The notes below the pieces were generated by a model. That model saw only the letters and a list, made by a program, of their open reading frames with translations, did no database searches and had not been told where the DNA came from. A program made the translations under genes and the position numbers. A stretch of DNA of 12,986 bases from a bacterium UBP12_UBA5184 (GTDB lineage Bacteria > Vulcanimicrobiota > Vulcanimicrobiia > Vulcanimicrobiales > Vulcanimicrobiaceae): assembly GCA_002413145.1 (NCBI GenBank), contig DHWK01000150.1, positions 354 through 13,339 of the forward strand. The letters run 5' to 3'. Shown here one piece after another: positions 1-7,131 of the stretch (positions are counted from its first letter, which is position 1; each line of letters starts with the position of its first letter).

Positions 1-1
1 G

Positions 2-862
2 CGGCGCAGTACGCGCGACGGAATCGAGTTGCAGCTGGGCATGCTCGAGGTGCGGCGCGGCGACGTGCTGGGCAGCGACGATGAGGGCGCCTTAAGCGCC
101 GAACTTGAAGAATTGCTCGCGTCGGGCGTCCAAGCCGCCGGAGTTCCCGCCTCACAGCGAGCTCTCGAGGCCGAGCGCGCGGCGCTCGAACGGAGTCGCA
201 CCGAGAGCCGCACCGCGGCGGCGGAACTCGGCGCGGAAGTGCGCGCCGCCGAAGCGCAACTGGAAGATTTGGCGGCGCTCGACGAATGGGTTCAAGCGCT
301 ACGCGAGCGCGCCCGCAAGCTCGAACGTTTCGAAGCCGCGATCTCGCTGGCGCGAGACTGCATCGAGGAACGCACCCGCGAGGCGCACCAGAAATTCGCC
401 CGCCGGCTCACCGACTACGCTTCGCGAATGTTGAACGGCATCACCGAAGGTCGCTACATCGACGTCCGCGTCGATCCCACGACGCTGGCCGTGCGCGTCC
501 GCGCGCCGGAAACCGGCGCGATCGTCGACGTAGACCGATTGTCAGCGGGGACGCGCGAGCAAGCCTATCTGGTCGTGCGCCTCGCGATGGTCCGCATGTT
601 CGCCGAAGGTTTGGAGACGACGCCGATCGTCCTCGACGACCCCTTTGCCTACTGGGACGAAGAACGGATCGCGCGCGGCCTACCGATCCTCAAAGCCTTC
701 GCTCGCGACGGCCAATTGATTCTCTTCACGACGAGTCGAACGCTCGCCGCTGCCGCCGTCGAAGGCGGTGCACATCGCATCGATCTGGACGGCATCGGAT
801 CGGCCGAAACCTCGCCCGCGCCGGCCGTCGACGGCGAAACGACTCCCGTCCCAGCGCGCTAA
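2..862 (+). CDS. C-terminal part of an SMC/SbcC/YhaN-like coiled-coil ATPase (5' end off the window)
   Basis: The frame is open to the left edge, so the start and the Walker A half lie upstream; the TTG at 29 is only an internal codon. What remains is a charged, Ala/Glu/Arg-rich segment predicted to be coiled coil (about residues 45-120 counted from 29), then the second half of an ABC-type ATPase head. That head has an LSAGT signature in place of LSGGQ and a Walker B plus D-loop block (IVLDDPFAYWDEE). A strand follows where SMC and SbcC proteins often carry the switch histidine; here it reads LFTTSRT, with no His. The order coiled coil, signature, Walker B fits YhaN/SbcC/RecN-like ATPases of DNA repair or unknown function. 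The last 25 or so residues are a Pro/Thr/Glu tail. It converges on the peroxiredoxin gene with a 24-bp gap. Family membership is secure; the particular function is not. Confidence 0.8.
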   Translation, partial: RRSTRDGIELQLGMLEVRRGDVLGSDDEGALSAELEELLASGVQAAGVPASQRALEAERAALERSRTESRTAAAELGAEVRAAEAQLEDLAALDEWVQALRERARKLERFEAAISLARDCIEERTREAHQKFARRLTDYASRMLNGITEGRYIDVRVDPTTLAVRVRAPETGAIVDVDRLSAGTREQAYLVVRLAMVRMFAEGLETTPIVLDDPFAYWDEERIARGLPILKAFARDGQLILFTTSRTLAAAAVEGGAHRIDLDGIGSAETSPAPAVDGETTPVPAR

Positions 863-886
863 CGGCGACTATTTCGCGACGACGGA

Positions 887-1423
887 CTACTTGCCGAGGA
901 GCTTGTGCAGCGCGGCCAGCGTGTTGGCGACGTGCTCGCTGTGATCGAGCGAACGATACGAGTACACGATCTTGCCGTCGGGCGCGATCACGTAGGACGT
1001 CCGGTCCGAGTAAATCTCGTTTCCGAACGCCAGGAGCGCATCGTAATTCCTCGAGATCTTGTGGTCGGCGTCGGAAGCGACCGCGAACTTGCTCCGGCAT
1101 TCGGAGACCGAGAACTTGTTCAGTTTTTCGATGTCGTCGCCCGAGACGCCGATGATGGTCGCCCCGAGTTTTTGAAAGTCCCCGATGTGCTCCGCAAAAT
1201 CGTGCGCCTCGAGCGTGCAGCCTTCGGTGAACGCCGCCGGGTAGAAATACAGCACGACCGGACCCTTGGCCAGCGCGTCTTTTAAGTTGAACTCGAAGAC
1301 TTTACCGCCGAGCGACGCCTGGGTGTCGAACGCCGGCGCCGTCACCCCAGGCTTCAACTCCGCCAACGCCGGCGCGCTCGCAAGCGCGAGTAACACGGCC
1401 AAGGCCCCGAAGCGCCGAATCAT
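887..1423 (-). CDS. Exported BCP/AhpC-TSA-type peroxiredoxin
   Basis: Predicted 178-residue thiol peroxidase that reduces hydrogen peroxide or organic hydroperoxides outside the cytoplasm. Residues 1-21 form a Sec signal peptide (basic MIRRF, then an Ala/Leu core ending APALA) with likely cleavage before E22. The thioredoxin fold follows, with the peroxidatic Cys69 in the family motif P-x-x-x-T-x-x-C (PAAFTEGC). The resolving Cys that E. coli BCP has five residues later is a His here (His74); the only other Cys is C109 in the segment VSECR. C109 may act as resolving Cys, or the enzyme may be 1-Cys. An in-frame ATG also lies at 1426 and another at 1456. I prefer 1423 because GGAG then lies 7 nt upstream and the protein begins directly with the signal peptide. 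It lies 127 bp downstream of the acyl-CoA dehydrogenase on the same strand, possibly with its own promoter. Confidence 0.88.
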   Translation of the reverse strand: MIRRFGALAVLLALASAPALAELKPGVTAPAFDTQASLGGKVFEFNLKDALAKGPVVLYFYPAAFTEGCTLEAHDFAEHIGDFQKLGATIIGVSGDDIEKLNKFSVSECRSKFAVASDADHKISRNYDALLAFGNEIYSDRTSYVIAPDGKIVYSYRSLDHSEHVANTLAALHKLLGK

Positions 1424-1430
1424 CATGTCG

Positions 1431-1434
1431 CTCC
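1431..1434 (-). promoter_or_regulatory. Ribosome binding site of the peroxiredoxin gene
   Basis: On the minus strand GGAG lies 7 nt before the ATG at 1423 and 4 nt before the ATG at 1426. It lies downstream of the longer-ORF ATG at 1456 and so argues against that start. The 7-nt spacing and the signal peptide favour 1423. Confidence 0.6.
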
Positions 1435-1513
1435 AGTTAGACGCAACTTGCCCCAATCCGTCCTAGCAGCCTTATGCCCTCAGCCGGTCTAAAGCCTCCA
1501 TCGCTCCCCCGCT

Positions 1514-1528
1514 TCTCCGCGTCGGAGA
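1514..1528. other. Small perfect hairpin between the acyl-CoA dehydrogenase and peroxiredoxin genes
   Basis: TCTCCG (1514-1519), a 3-nt loop and CGGAGA (1523-1528) form a perfect 6-bp stem in the gap after the dehydrogenase stop codon at 1550. No T-tract follows on either strand, so this is not a clear intrinsic terminator. It could be a weak or factor-dependent stop or part of the peroxiredoxin 5' region, and GC-rich DNA makes such stems by chance. Confidence 0.3.
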
Positions 1529-1549
1529 CCGCGCGACGCTGCGCCGAGC

Positions 1550-2698
1550 CTAAAGCCCCATCAAGCGCGCTATAATAAGGCGTTGGATTTCGTTCGTGCC
1601 CTCGCCTATTTCGTTGATTTTCTGGTCCCGATACATGCGCGAAACCGGGTATTCGTCCATGAAGCCGTAGCCGCCGTGAATCTGAACCGCCTCGTTGACG
1701 ACCCGGCGCGAAACTTCTCCCGAGTACAATTTTGCGAGACTGGCGCTCATCGCGAAGTCGCGCCCGGCGTCCTTCTCCCACGCGGCTTTGAGCACCATGA
1801 GCTGCGCATGTTCGATTTCGCACAGCATGTCGGCCAGCTTGAATTGAATCGCCTGGAACTTCGAGATCGGCCGCCCGAACTGCTGGCGATCCTTTGCGTA
1901 CTTGAGGGCTTCGTCGTACGCGCCGCGCGCCAGACCGACCGAGAGTGCAGCCACCGAGATCCGGCCGCCGTCGAGGATCGTTAGGAATTGCTTGAGACCC
2001 TTGCCTCGCTCCCCGAGAAGATTCTCCGCCGGAACCTTCGCGTCGGCGAACGACAGTTCGCGCGTATCCGACGCGCGCCAGCCCATCTTGCGATAGGTCT
2101 TCGATGCGCTGAAGCCGGGCGTGGACTGCGGCACGATGATGTTCGAAATCTCCGGAGGTCCCTCGGCGTCGCGCCCGGTGATCGCGGTGATGGTCGTTCC
2201 GCCGGTGATCTTCGTGCCGCTATTGGTAATGAAGGCTTTGGTTCCGTTGACGATCCACGATCCGTCACGCAGCTCGGCGCGCGTTAACGCTCCGCCCGCG
2301 TCGCTGCCGGCTTGCGGTTCGGTCAGGCCGAATCCCCACAGCATCTCCCCGCGCGCCAGCGGAACGAGATACCGCTGCTTTTGCTCCTCCGTTCCGAAGA
2401 GGAAAAAAGGCGTGCTGCCCAACGAGACGTGCGCCGCCAGCGTGATCGCCGTCGAGGCGTCGGCGCGCGCGATCTCAGAAACGGCGAGTACGTACGAAAC
2501 CGTATCGGCGCCCGCGCCGCCGTATTCTTCGGGAAAGGGCAAGCCCATTAGCCCGAGTGCGGCCATCTTCTCGACGAGGTCGTACGGGAACGCGGCCTCG
2601 GCGTCCATTTGCTCGGCTCGCGGACGCACTTCGTCTTGTGCGAACTCCCGGCAAAGGGACTGGATCGCCTTCTGCTCGTCGCTGAGATCGAACTCCAT
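1550..2698 (-). CDS. Acyl-CoA dehydrogenase (FAD flavoprotein)
   Basis: A 382-residue protein, the normal length for a short- or medium-chain acyl-CoA dehydrogenase. It catalyses FAD-dependent alpha-beta desaturation of an acyl-CoA and passes electrons to electron-transfer flavoprotein in the cytoplasm. Visible landmarks are the N-terminal helical start (MEFDLSDEQ), the PFPEEYGGAG segment (54-63), the FAD/substrate motif GFGLTEPQAGSD (122-133), the middle beta domain with AFITNSGTK (155-163), DRQQFGRPISKFQ (270-282), and IHGGYGFMDEYPVSR (340-354). Near the C-terminus IGEGTNEIQRLIIAR gives Glu366 as the likely catalytic base. The segment after FITN (GTKITGGTT) departs from the usual G..AD pattern. 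The ATG at 2698 begins exactly at the family N-terminus; a TTG directly before it is an alternative. No Shine-Dalgarno sequence is visible. The substrate cannot be told from sequence: butyryl, branched or longer acyl-CoA are all possible. Confidence 0.93.
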   Translation of the reverse strand: MEFDLSDEQKAIQSLCREFAQDEVRPRAEQMDAEAAFPYDLVEKMAALGLMGLPFPEEYGGAGADTVSYVLAVSEIARADASTAITLAAHVSLGSTPFFLFGTEEQKQRYLVPLARGEMLWGFGLTEPQAGSDAGGALTRAELRDGSWIVNGTKAFITNSGTKITGGTTITAITGRDAEGPPEISNIIVPQSTPGFSASKTYRKMGWRASDTRELSFADAKVPAENLLGERGKGLKQFLTILDGGRISVAALSVGLARGAYDEALKYAKDRQQFGRPISKFQAIQFKLADMLCEIEHAQLMVLKAAWEKDAGRDFAMSASLAKLYSGEVSRRVVNEAVQIHGGYGFMDEYPVSRMYRDQKINEIGEGTNEIQRLIIARLMGL

Positions 2699-2735
2699 CA
2701 ATGGTTTCGGTGCGCCCCGGCGAAGAAAAACCCCT
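2699..2735. promoter_or_regulatory. Very short divergent intergenic region between the acyl-CoA dehydrogenase and ftsE
   Basis: Only 37 bp separate the two start codons on opposite strands. I see no good Shine-Dalgarno for either gene and no clear -35/-10 pair. Any promoter for one gene must overlap the other's 5' end, or the transcripts are leaderless or nearly so. Role inferred from position only. Confidence 0.35.
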
Positions 2736-3506
2736 GTGATAGCCTTGCGCGGGGTCACCCTGATTTATCCGAACGGCACGCGTGCGCTCGACGGAATCGA
2801 CCTCGAAATTGCGAAGGGCAGCTTTGTATTTCTGGTCGGGCACTCGGGAACCGGCAAGTCAAGCCTGCTTCGGTTACTGTATCGCGAGCAACGGCCGACC
2901 AGCGGTACGGTCATCGTCGACGGCGTCGAAGTCGATAAGCTGCGCCGGGCCAAGGTTCCCGAGCTGCGCCGCAAGGTCGGAGTCGTCTTCCAAGACTTCA
3001 AGCTCTTGCTCGACAAGACGATTTGGGAAAACGTCGCCTTCGCGCTGCAGGTGACCGGCGCGCGAACGCGCGACGTCATGCGCCAGGTTCCGCGCGTTCT
3101 CGATCTCGTCGGGATGGCTCACAAATCCAGAGTCTTCCCGAACGAACTTTCCGGCGGAGAACAGCAGCGCGCCGCGATCGCACGCGCGCTCGTCAACAAC
3201 CCGAAGATTCTGCTGTGCGACGAGCCTACGGGCAACCTCGACCCGGTCAATACCAACGAGGTCGTCGATCTGCTACACCGCATCAACCTCAAAGGCACGA
3301 CGGTCGTCGTCGCGACCCACAACGCGCTCGCCGTCGACCGCATGCGGCGTCGCGTCATTCGCCTGGAACACCGGCAAGTGCTGGCCGACGACGAGCGCGG
3401 TCTCTATCACGGCATCGAATCGGAATCGCGAGCGGACGGCGAAGACCTCGCCCTGGCCGCGCGAGTACGCAGTGGACTGGGGCAGGATCCGATTCTTTCT
3501 GAGTGA
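2736..3506 (+). CDS. ftsE: Cell division ATP-binding protein FtsE
   Basis: A 256-residue ABC ATPase, the cytoplasmic subunit of FtsEX, which couples ATP hydrolysis to control of septal peptidoglycan hydrolases. All ATPase motifs are present: Walker A GHSGTGKSS (35-43), Q-loop Gln86 in VVFQDFKLL, signature LSGGEQQR (138-145), Walker B ILLCDEP (158-164) with Glu163, and switch His195 in VVATHN. The segment IYPNGTRALDGIDLEI near the N-terminus is typical of FtsE. The GTG at 2736 is chosen because it places VIALRGV at the normal N-terminus; the long open frame upstream is antisense to the dehydrogenase gene. A clear Shine-Dalgarno is missing. FtsE usually ends soon after the segment seen here as RGLYHG (221-226). 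This one continues for about 30 charged residues, partly encoded in the 35-bp overlap with ftsX. Adjacent ftsX makes the identification firm. Confidence 0.95.
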   Translation: MIALRGVTLIYPNGTRALDGIDLEIAKGSFVFLVGHSGTGKSSLLRLLYREQRPTSGTVIVDGVEVDKLRRAKVPELRRKVGVVFQDFKLLLDKTIWENVAFALQVTGARTRDVMRQVPRVLDLVGMAHKSRVFPNELSGGEQQRAAIARALVNNPKILLCDEPTGNLDPVNTNEVVDLLHRINLKGTTVVVATHNALAVDRMRRRVIRLEHRQVLADDERGLYHGIESESRADGEDLALAARVRSGLGQDPILSE

Positions 3507-4353
3507 GGTTGGGCGAAACTTCACTCGGAACGTCGTCATGCAGGTTACGGCCATCGGGACCGTGACGGTGATGATCCTCCTGCTGGGGACGGTGCTCTTC
3601 GCTCAGGAAACGCTCGGGCGCATCGGCGGTAACGAAATCGCGAAGATCGAAATCTCGGCCTTCATGAGCGACAAGGCGAGCCCGGCCGACGCGAAACGCC
3701 TGGCTGCGGCGCTCAAGCGCGATCCGCGCGTCAAGAGCGTGACCTACGTCCCCAAGGCCGCGGGCTTGCGCCAGATGCGCGACCGCTTGCGCGGACAGAT
3801 CGATACCTCGCTGCTAACGAGCAACCCGCTGCCCGACGCCTTGCGCATTCGCGTCGTCGACCCCAACGCGGTGCATGCCGTCGCCGACGTCGTGCGCAAG
3901 ATGCCGAACGTCGCCAACGTCGAGTACCAGCGCGATTTCGTCGACCGCCTGTTGCGTCTCTACGACGTGATGAGCAAAGTGAGCGTCGCCTTCATCGCAT
4001 TGCTCGTGATCACCGCCGCGATCATTATCTCGAATACGATCCGCCTCACGGTCTATGCCAGGCGGCGTGAGATCGCGATCATGCAGCTCGTGGGCGCATC
4101 GGGGACGTACATCCGCCTCCCATTTATTTGCGAGGGTCTGCTGGACGGCGTGATCGGCGCGGTGCTCGCCGTCGGGCTGCTCGCCGTCGGGCGCTGGCAA
4201 CTCTGGCCGAGGCTAGAAAGCGCGTTGCCGTTCTTTCCGCTGCAGCAAGCCGACTCGAACTTCGGCCTCTTCGCGCTCCAGCTGCTCGGCGTCGGCGCGC
4301 TGGTCGGCATCGTCGCGTCTTGGATCTCGGTAGGACGCTACCTCCGCACGTGA
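3472..4353 (+). CDS. ftsX: Cell division membrane protein FtsX
   Basis: A 293-residue permease-like subunit of FtsEX. Layout is typical: a short basic cytoplasmic N-terminus (FFLSEVGRNFTRN), TM1 at about 24-45, an extracytoplasmic domain of roughly 120 residues (46-169), and then TM2 (about 170-192), TM3 (221-243) and TM4 (264-286). The loop after TM2 carries the conserved RRREIAIMQLVGAS (197-210), the FtsX/MacB-like contact region to the ATPase. The extracytoplasmic domain is where FtsX proteins dock their coiled-coil effector, here probably the M23 protein encoded next. The GTG start at 3472 fits the family N-terminus and overlaps ftsE by 35 bp, so translation is probably coupled. The stop codon overlaps the next start (GTGA). 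FtsX does not transport a known substrate; it acts as a mechanical transmitter. Confidence 0.95.
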   Translation: MDWGRIRFFLSEVGRNFTRNVVMQVTAIGTVTVMILLLGTVLFAQETLGRIGGNEIAKIEISAFMSDKASPADAKRLAAALKRDPRVKSVTYVPKAAGLRQMRDRLRGQIDTSLLTSNPLPDALRIRVVDPNAVHAVADVVRKMPNVANVEYQRDFVDRLLRLYDVMSKVSVAFIALLVITAAIIISNTIRLTVYARRREIAIMQLVGASGTYIRLPFICEGLLDGVIGAVLAVGLLAVGRWQLWPRLESALPFFPLQQADSNFGLFALQLLGVGALVGIVASWISVGRYLRT

Positions 4354-5612
4354 GCGCGCCGGCACGACCTCTTCGACCGAGGGCGACCCGTCCTCTGGCC
4401 GGCGCCGTGCTGAGCGCGGCCCTGTGCTGCACGATCGCGCCCGCGCTCTCCGTGGCAGCTCGCCACACTCCGGCGCCGTCGGCACTCACTGAAAAGATCA
4501 GGCAGCAGCGTCAGCAGATTCATCAGATGAGGCTGAAGCTCGCCGGTAAGCGCGTTCAACTTCGCTTCCAACAGCTGCAAACCCAAGACTTGCAGAGCCA
4601 GCTCGCGGCGACGAACCATTCGATCGCGCGCGTCAGCGCGTCGTTACAGGAGCTCGGTGCGGAGATTCGCTCGAACACGCGGCGCCTTGCCTGGAACACG
4701 CGCCAGCTCGAAGCCGCCGAAGCGACCTTGGCGCGGCACAACGCCGCCCTCAACCGGCGCTTGGTCGACGCGTACGAGCGCGGAGACACGGGCTACCTCA
4801 ACGTGCTGCTCGCGGCGACATCGTTCAACGATTTCGTCGAACGCTGGGATGACATTCGTTATATGATCGCCGCCAATCAGCGGGCGGTGCGCGAACGGAA
4901 GGCGGCGGAGCGGCTGGTCGCCGAGGCGCAGCGCGAACTCGAAAGCGAGAAGATTCAACTCTCAAACGCGGTCGCGCGCCAGCAGCAGGACCGTTTCCAA
5001 CTCTCGGCGCTCGCCGACACCCGCTCGCAATTCGTAAGCCTGGCCGAAGCGCGGCGCCGAGAGGTCGCGCAAGAAGTCGCCCAACTCGAAGATCTGACGG
5101 CGCAGCAAGAATCCGAACTCGAACATCTCATTGTGCAGGAACAGGCGCTCGAGGAAGCGCGGCGCGCGGCCGAGCGCCGTGCCGCGCAGCTCGCCGGCAG
5201 GCCGATTCCTCCGGAAATCGGCGCGCCGTCTTCCTTCGGCTGGCCCGTTTCCGGACCGATCACCTCGCCGTTCGGGATGCGCTCCGATCCCTTCGGACGG
5301 GGTTTCACGATGCATACCGGGCTCGACATCGGCGCCCCGATGGGCGCGACCATCACGGCCGCGGCCGCCGGTCACGTGATCTTCGCCGACTGGTACGGCG
5401 GCTATGGGAAAGCGATCATCATCGACCACGGGGGCAAGACGGTCACCCTCTACGGCCACTGCTCGCAGTGGTTCGTCTCGAAGGGACAAGACGTCCAGCG
5501 CGGCCAGGCCATCGGCGCCATCGGCTCGACCGGCAATTCGACCGGTCCGCACCTTCATTTCGAAGTGCGGGTGAACGGCGTACCCGTCGATCCGACCGGC
5601 CGCTTGCGCTAG
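4350..5612 (+). CDS. FtsEX-associated coiled-coil M23 (LytM) peptidase
   Basis: A 420-residue exported protein with EnvC-like architecture: a hydrophobic signal segment (about 13-37), a long coiled coil in two arms (about 45-135 and 178-282) joined by a segment with YERGDTGYLNVLLAATSFNDFVERWD, then an M23/LytM domain (about 296-415). The zinc motifs are complete: His322 and Asp326 in MHTGLDIG (HxxxD), and His401/His403 in HLHF (HxH). E. coli EnvC has a degenerate LytM site and only activates amidases; this one could itself cut peptidoglycan cross-bridges. The signal segment has CC at 26-27 but no proper lipobox (the residue before Cys is Leu), so a lipoprotein is unlikely. The GTG at 4350 overlaps the ftsX stop (GTGA); the longer upstream frame is inside ftsX. 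Location implies activation by FtsX at the septum. Confidence 0.9.
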   Translation: MSAPARPLRPRATRPLAGAVLSAALCCTIAPALSVAARHTPAPSALTEKIRQQRQQIHQMRLKLAGKRVQLRFQQLQTQDLQSQLAATNHSIARVSASLQELGAEIRSNTRRLAWNTRQLEAAEATLARHNAALNRRLVDAYERGDTGYLNVLLAATSFNDFVERWDDIRYMIAANQRAVRERKAAERLVAEAQRELESEKIQLSNAVARQQQDRFQLSALADTRSQFVSLAEARRREVAQEVAQLEDLTAQQESELEHLIVQEQALEEARRAAERRAAQLAGRPIPPEIGAPSSFGWPVSGPITSPFGMRSDPFGRGFTMHTGLDIGAPMGATITAAAAGHVIFADWYGGYGKAIIIDHGGKTVTLYGHCSQWFVSKGQDVQRGQAIGAIGSTGNSTGPHLHFEVRVNGVPVDPTGRLR

Positions 5613-5673
5613 CAGGCTCCCAAACTCAGGCGGGTCCGAGCTTTGGGTAGGATACTCTGGCGTGAGCCCGGCA

Positions 5674-5695
5674 AGCTCGCTCCGGAGGGCGAGTT
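5674..5695 (+). other. Stable RNA hairpin upstream of the S41 protease pair
   Basis: AGCTCGCTC (5674-5682) pairs with GGGCGAGTT (5687-5695) around a CGGA tetraloop, 9 bp with two G-U pairs. No T-run follows, so it is not a standard intrinsic terminator. It could attenuate read-through from ftsEX-M23, protect a processed end, or form part of the protease leader. The GGAGG in its loop region (5684-5688) has no start codon at suitable distance. Confidence 0.45.
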
Positions 5696-5713
5696 CCGAG
5701 AAGCCAGAAAACT

Positions 5714-5718
5714 AGGAG
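5714..5718 (+). promoter_or_regulatory. Ribosome binding site supporting a TTG start
   Basis: AGGAG lies 3 nt before the TTG at 5722, a somewhat short spacing. An in-frame stop at 5713-5715 excludes any earlier start, and the codons after the TTG give a membrane-targeting segment. TTG is therefore the likely true start. Confidence 0.6.
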
Positions 5719-5721
5719 TCC

Positions 5722-7122
5722 TTGACCAGCACCTTCCGCGTTTTAGCTGCCGCCTTCCTGATCGCCGTCGCATCGCTCGCCGGCGCTCTTTATCTTGGGC
5801 ACGAACGAGCGGGAGCCGACGAGTCGCTATTCGGACAGGGCGGCGTCGCGACGCTCGATCTCCATGCCTTGCTCGATAACCCACGCAACGCCGATCAGCG
5901 GATGCTCGATAGCGCTTTCCGCCAGGTCGAAAAGGCCTACTACCGCCCGGTGCGCGCGCAGGTACTGCTCAACGGCGAGCAGCACGAGCTCGTCGCCTAC
6001 CTGCGCAAGCATAACGTACGCGATCCCGCGATCCCGCTCGCTCAAGCCAACGGCGACGAAAGTCACGACATCAACCTGCTCAACCAGAGCTTGCAGCTCG
6101 CGGAGACGCAGTACGGCAAGATGACGTCCAACGCCGATCTGACCCAAGCGGCGGTCCGCGGAATGATGAACGCCCTCGGCGATCCGTACACGACCTACCT
6201 CTCGGCGAGCGAGATCAATAGCCTCGAAGAGTCGCTGCGCGGTGGCGATTTCGGCGGCATCGGCGTCTACATCGTGCAGGATCCCCAGACCAAGCGCGTG
6301 CTGGTCGAGCCGATCGAGGGGACGCCCGCCTTCAAGGCCGGCATCAAGACCGGCGATCGGATCGTCGCCGTCGACGGCCACAGCGTCGCCGGTCTCAAAC
6401 TCGACGAGGTCGAGCGGCTCATCCGCGGACGCATCGGAACCGTCGTGAACCTCTCGGTGCTTTCACACAACGCACGGGCAGCGCGCACGGTCGCCGTTAC
6501 GCGCCAGCAGATTTACGTTCCGTCGGTGCACGCCAAGTATGAAGGCGGTTTTGAGTATGTGCGGCTCGCCGACTTCGGTCAGACCTCATATGACGAAGTG
6601 CGTCGCGCGCTGCTCGCCGGAAAAGCGCGGGGCGCCCGCGGCTACATCCTCGACCTGCGCAACAACGGCGGCGGCCTGCTCGAAGCGGCCGTCCAGATTT
6701 CCAGCCTGTTCATCCCGCAGGGGACGGTCGTCTCGACGATCGACCGCGCCGGCAACCGCGAAACCAAGGGAGCGACTCACGAGTCGATCGGCGTCGCGCC
6801 CCTCGCGGTGCTGGTCAACAAGTATACGGCGAGCGCGTCGGAGATTACCGCCGGCGCCGTCCAGGACTATCACGTCGGCGTGCTGATCGGAACCAAGACG
6901 TTCGGCAAAGGCGTCGTGCAGAGCATCTACAATCTGAGCGACGGCGGCGCGCTCAAGATTACAACCGCCCGCTACGTCACGCCGCTCGGGCGCGACATCC
7001 AACATCGCGGCATCGAACCCGACGTCACCGTAAGCCAACCGGTCGAAGCCCCGATCATCGATACGCCCAAAGATTTGCAACTCGCGGCCGCCAAGGCGTA
7101 CTTGCGCCGCAACTCTCCTTAG
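5722..7122 (+). CDS. S41 carboxyl-terminal processing protease, first of a tandem pair
   Basis: A 466-residue periplasmic or membrane-anchored Ser/Lys protease of the CtpA/Prc family, which degrades or trims proteins from the C-terminus. Residues 6-26 are hydrophobic; no clear signal-peptidase site follows (LYLGHERAG), so an uncleaved anchor is possible. An N-terminal helical domain (about 55-170) contains GDPYTTYLS, followed by a PDZ domain (about 176-262; GGIGVYIV, PAFKAGIKTGDRIVAVDG) that binds substrate C-termini. The protease core has YILDLRNNGGGLL (308-320), TASASEI (369-375) and TFGKGVVQ (393-400). By the family spacing seen in E. coli Prc, Ser371 and Lys396 (25 apart) are the dyad, with Glu374 and Asp382 also conserved. 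It starts with TTG and is followed in the same frame by a paralogue 9 nt on. Placed behind FtsEX and M23, it may control a cell-wall hydrolase. Confidence 0.93.
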   Translation: MTSTFRVLAAAFLIAVASLAGALYLGHERAGADESLFGQGGVATLDLHALLDNPRNADQRMLDSAFRQVEKAYYRPVRAQVLLNGEQHELVAYLRKHNVRDPAIPLAQANGDESHDINLLNQSLQLAETQYGKMTSNADLTQAAVRGMMNALGDPYTTYLSASEINSLEESLRGGDFGGIGVYIVQDPQTKRVLVEPIEGTPAFKAGIKTGDRIVAVDGHSVAGLKLDEVERLIRGRIGTVVNLSVLSHNARAARTVAVTRQQIYVPSVHAKYEGGFEYVRLADFGQTSYDEVRRALLAGKARGARGYILDLRNNGGGLLEAAVQISSLFIPQGTVVSTIDRAGNRETKGATHESIGVAPLAVLVNKYTASASEITAGAVQDYHVGVLIGTKTFGKGVVQSIYNLSDGGALKITTARYVTPLGRDIQHRGIEPDVTVSQPVEAPIIDTPKDLQLAAAKAYLRRNSP

Positions 7123-7124
7123 GA
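7121..7124 (+). promoter_or_regulatory. Ribosome binding site overlapping the upstream stop codon
   Basis: AGGA begins within the TAG stop of the first protease (7120-7122) and lies 7 nt before the TTG at 7132. The arrangement supports a TTG start and translational coupling of the two proteases. Confidence 0.6.
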
Positions 7125-7131
7125 TTCTTCC

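Larger units (their letters stand above)
5613..5721 (+). promoter_or_regulatory. Gap between the M23 gene and the S41 protease pair
   Basis: A 109-bp non-coding gap, the longest in the plus-strand envelope cluster. It holds the hairpin at 5674-5695 and the AGGAG ribosome site before the first protease. GATACT at 5651-5656 resembles a -10 box, but I find no matching -35 at 16-18 bp. A separate promoter for the proteases is therefore possible but unproved. Confidence 0.3.

Noticed and set aside
2121..2735. N-terminal extension of FtsE reaching back to 2121
   Set aside because: This stretch is antisense to the acyl-CoA dehydrogenase and has no FtsE similarity; the family N-terminus begins at 2736.
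4128..4349. Upstream extension of the M23 protein within ftsX
   Set aside because: Arg-rich shadow of the last FtsX helices; the signal peptide starts right after the GTG at 4350.
5651..5656. GATACT as a -10 promoter box for the protease pair
   Set aside because: No -35-like hexamer at 16-18 bp upstream; kept only as a remark on the gap.
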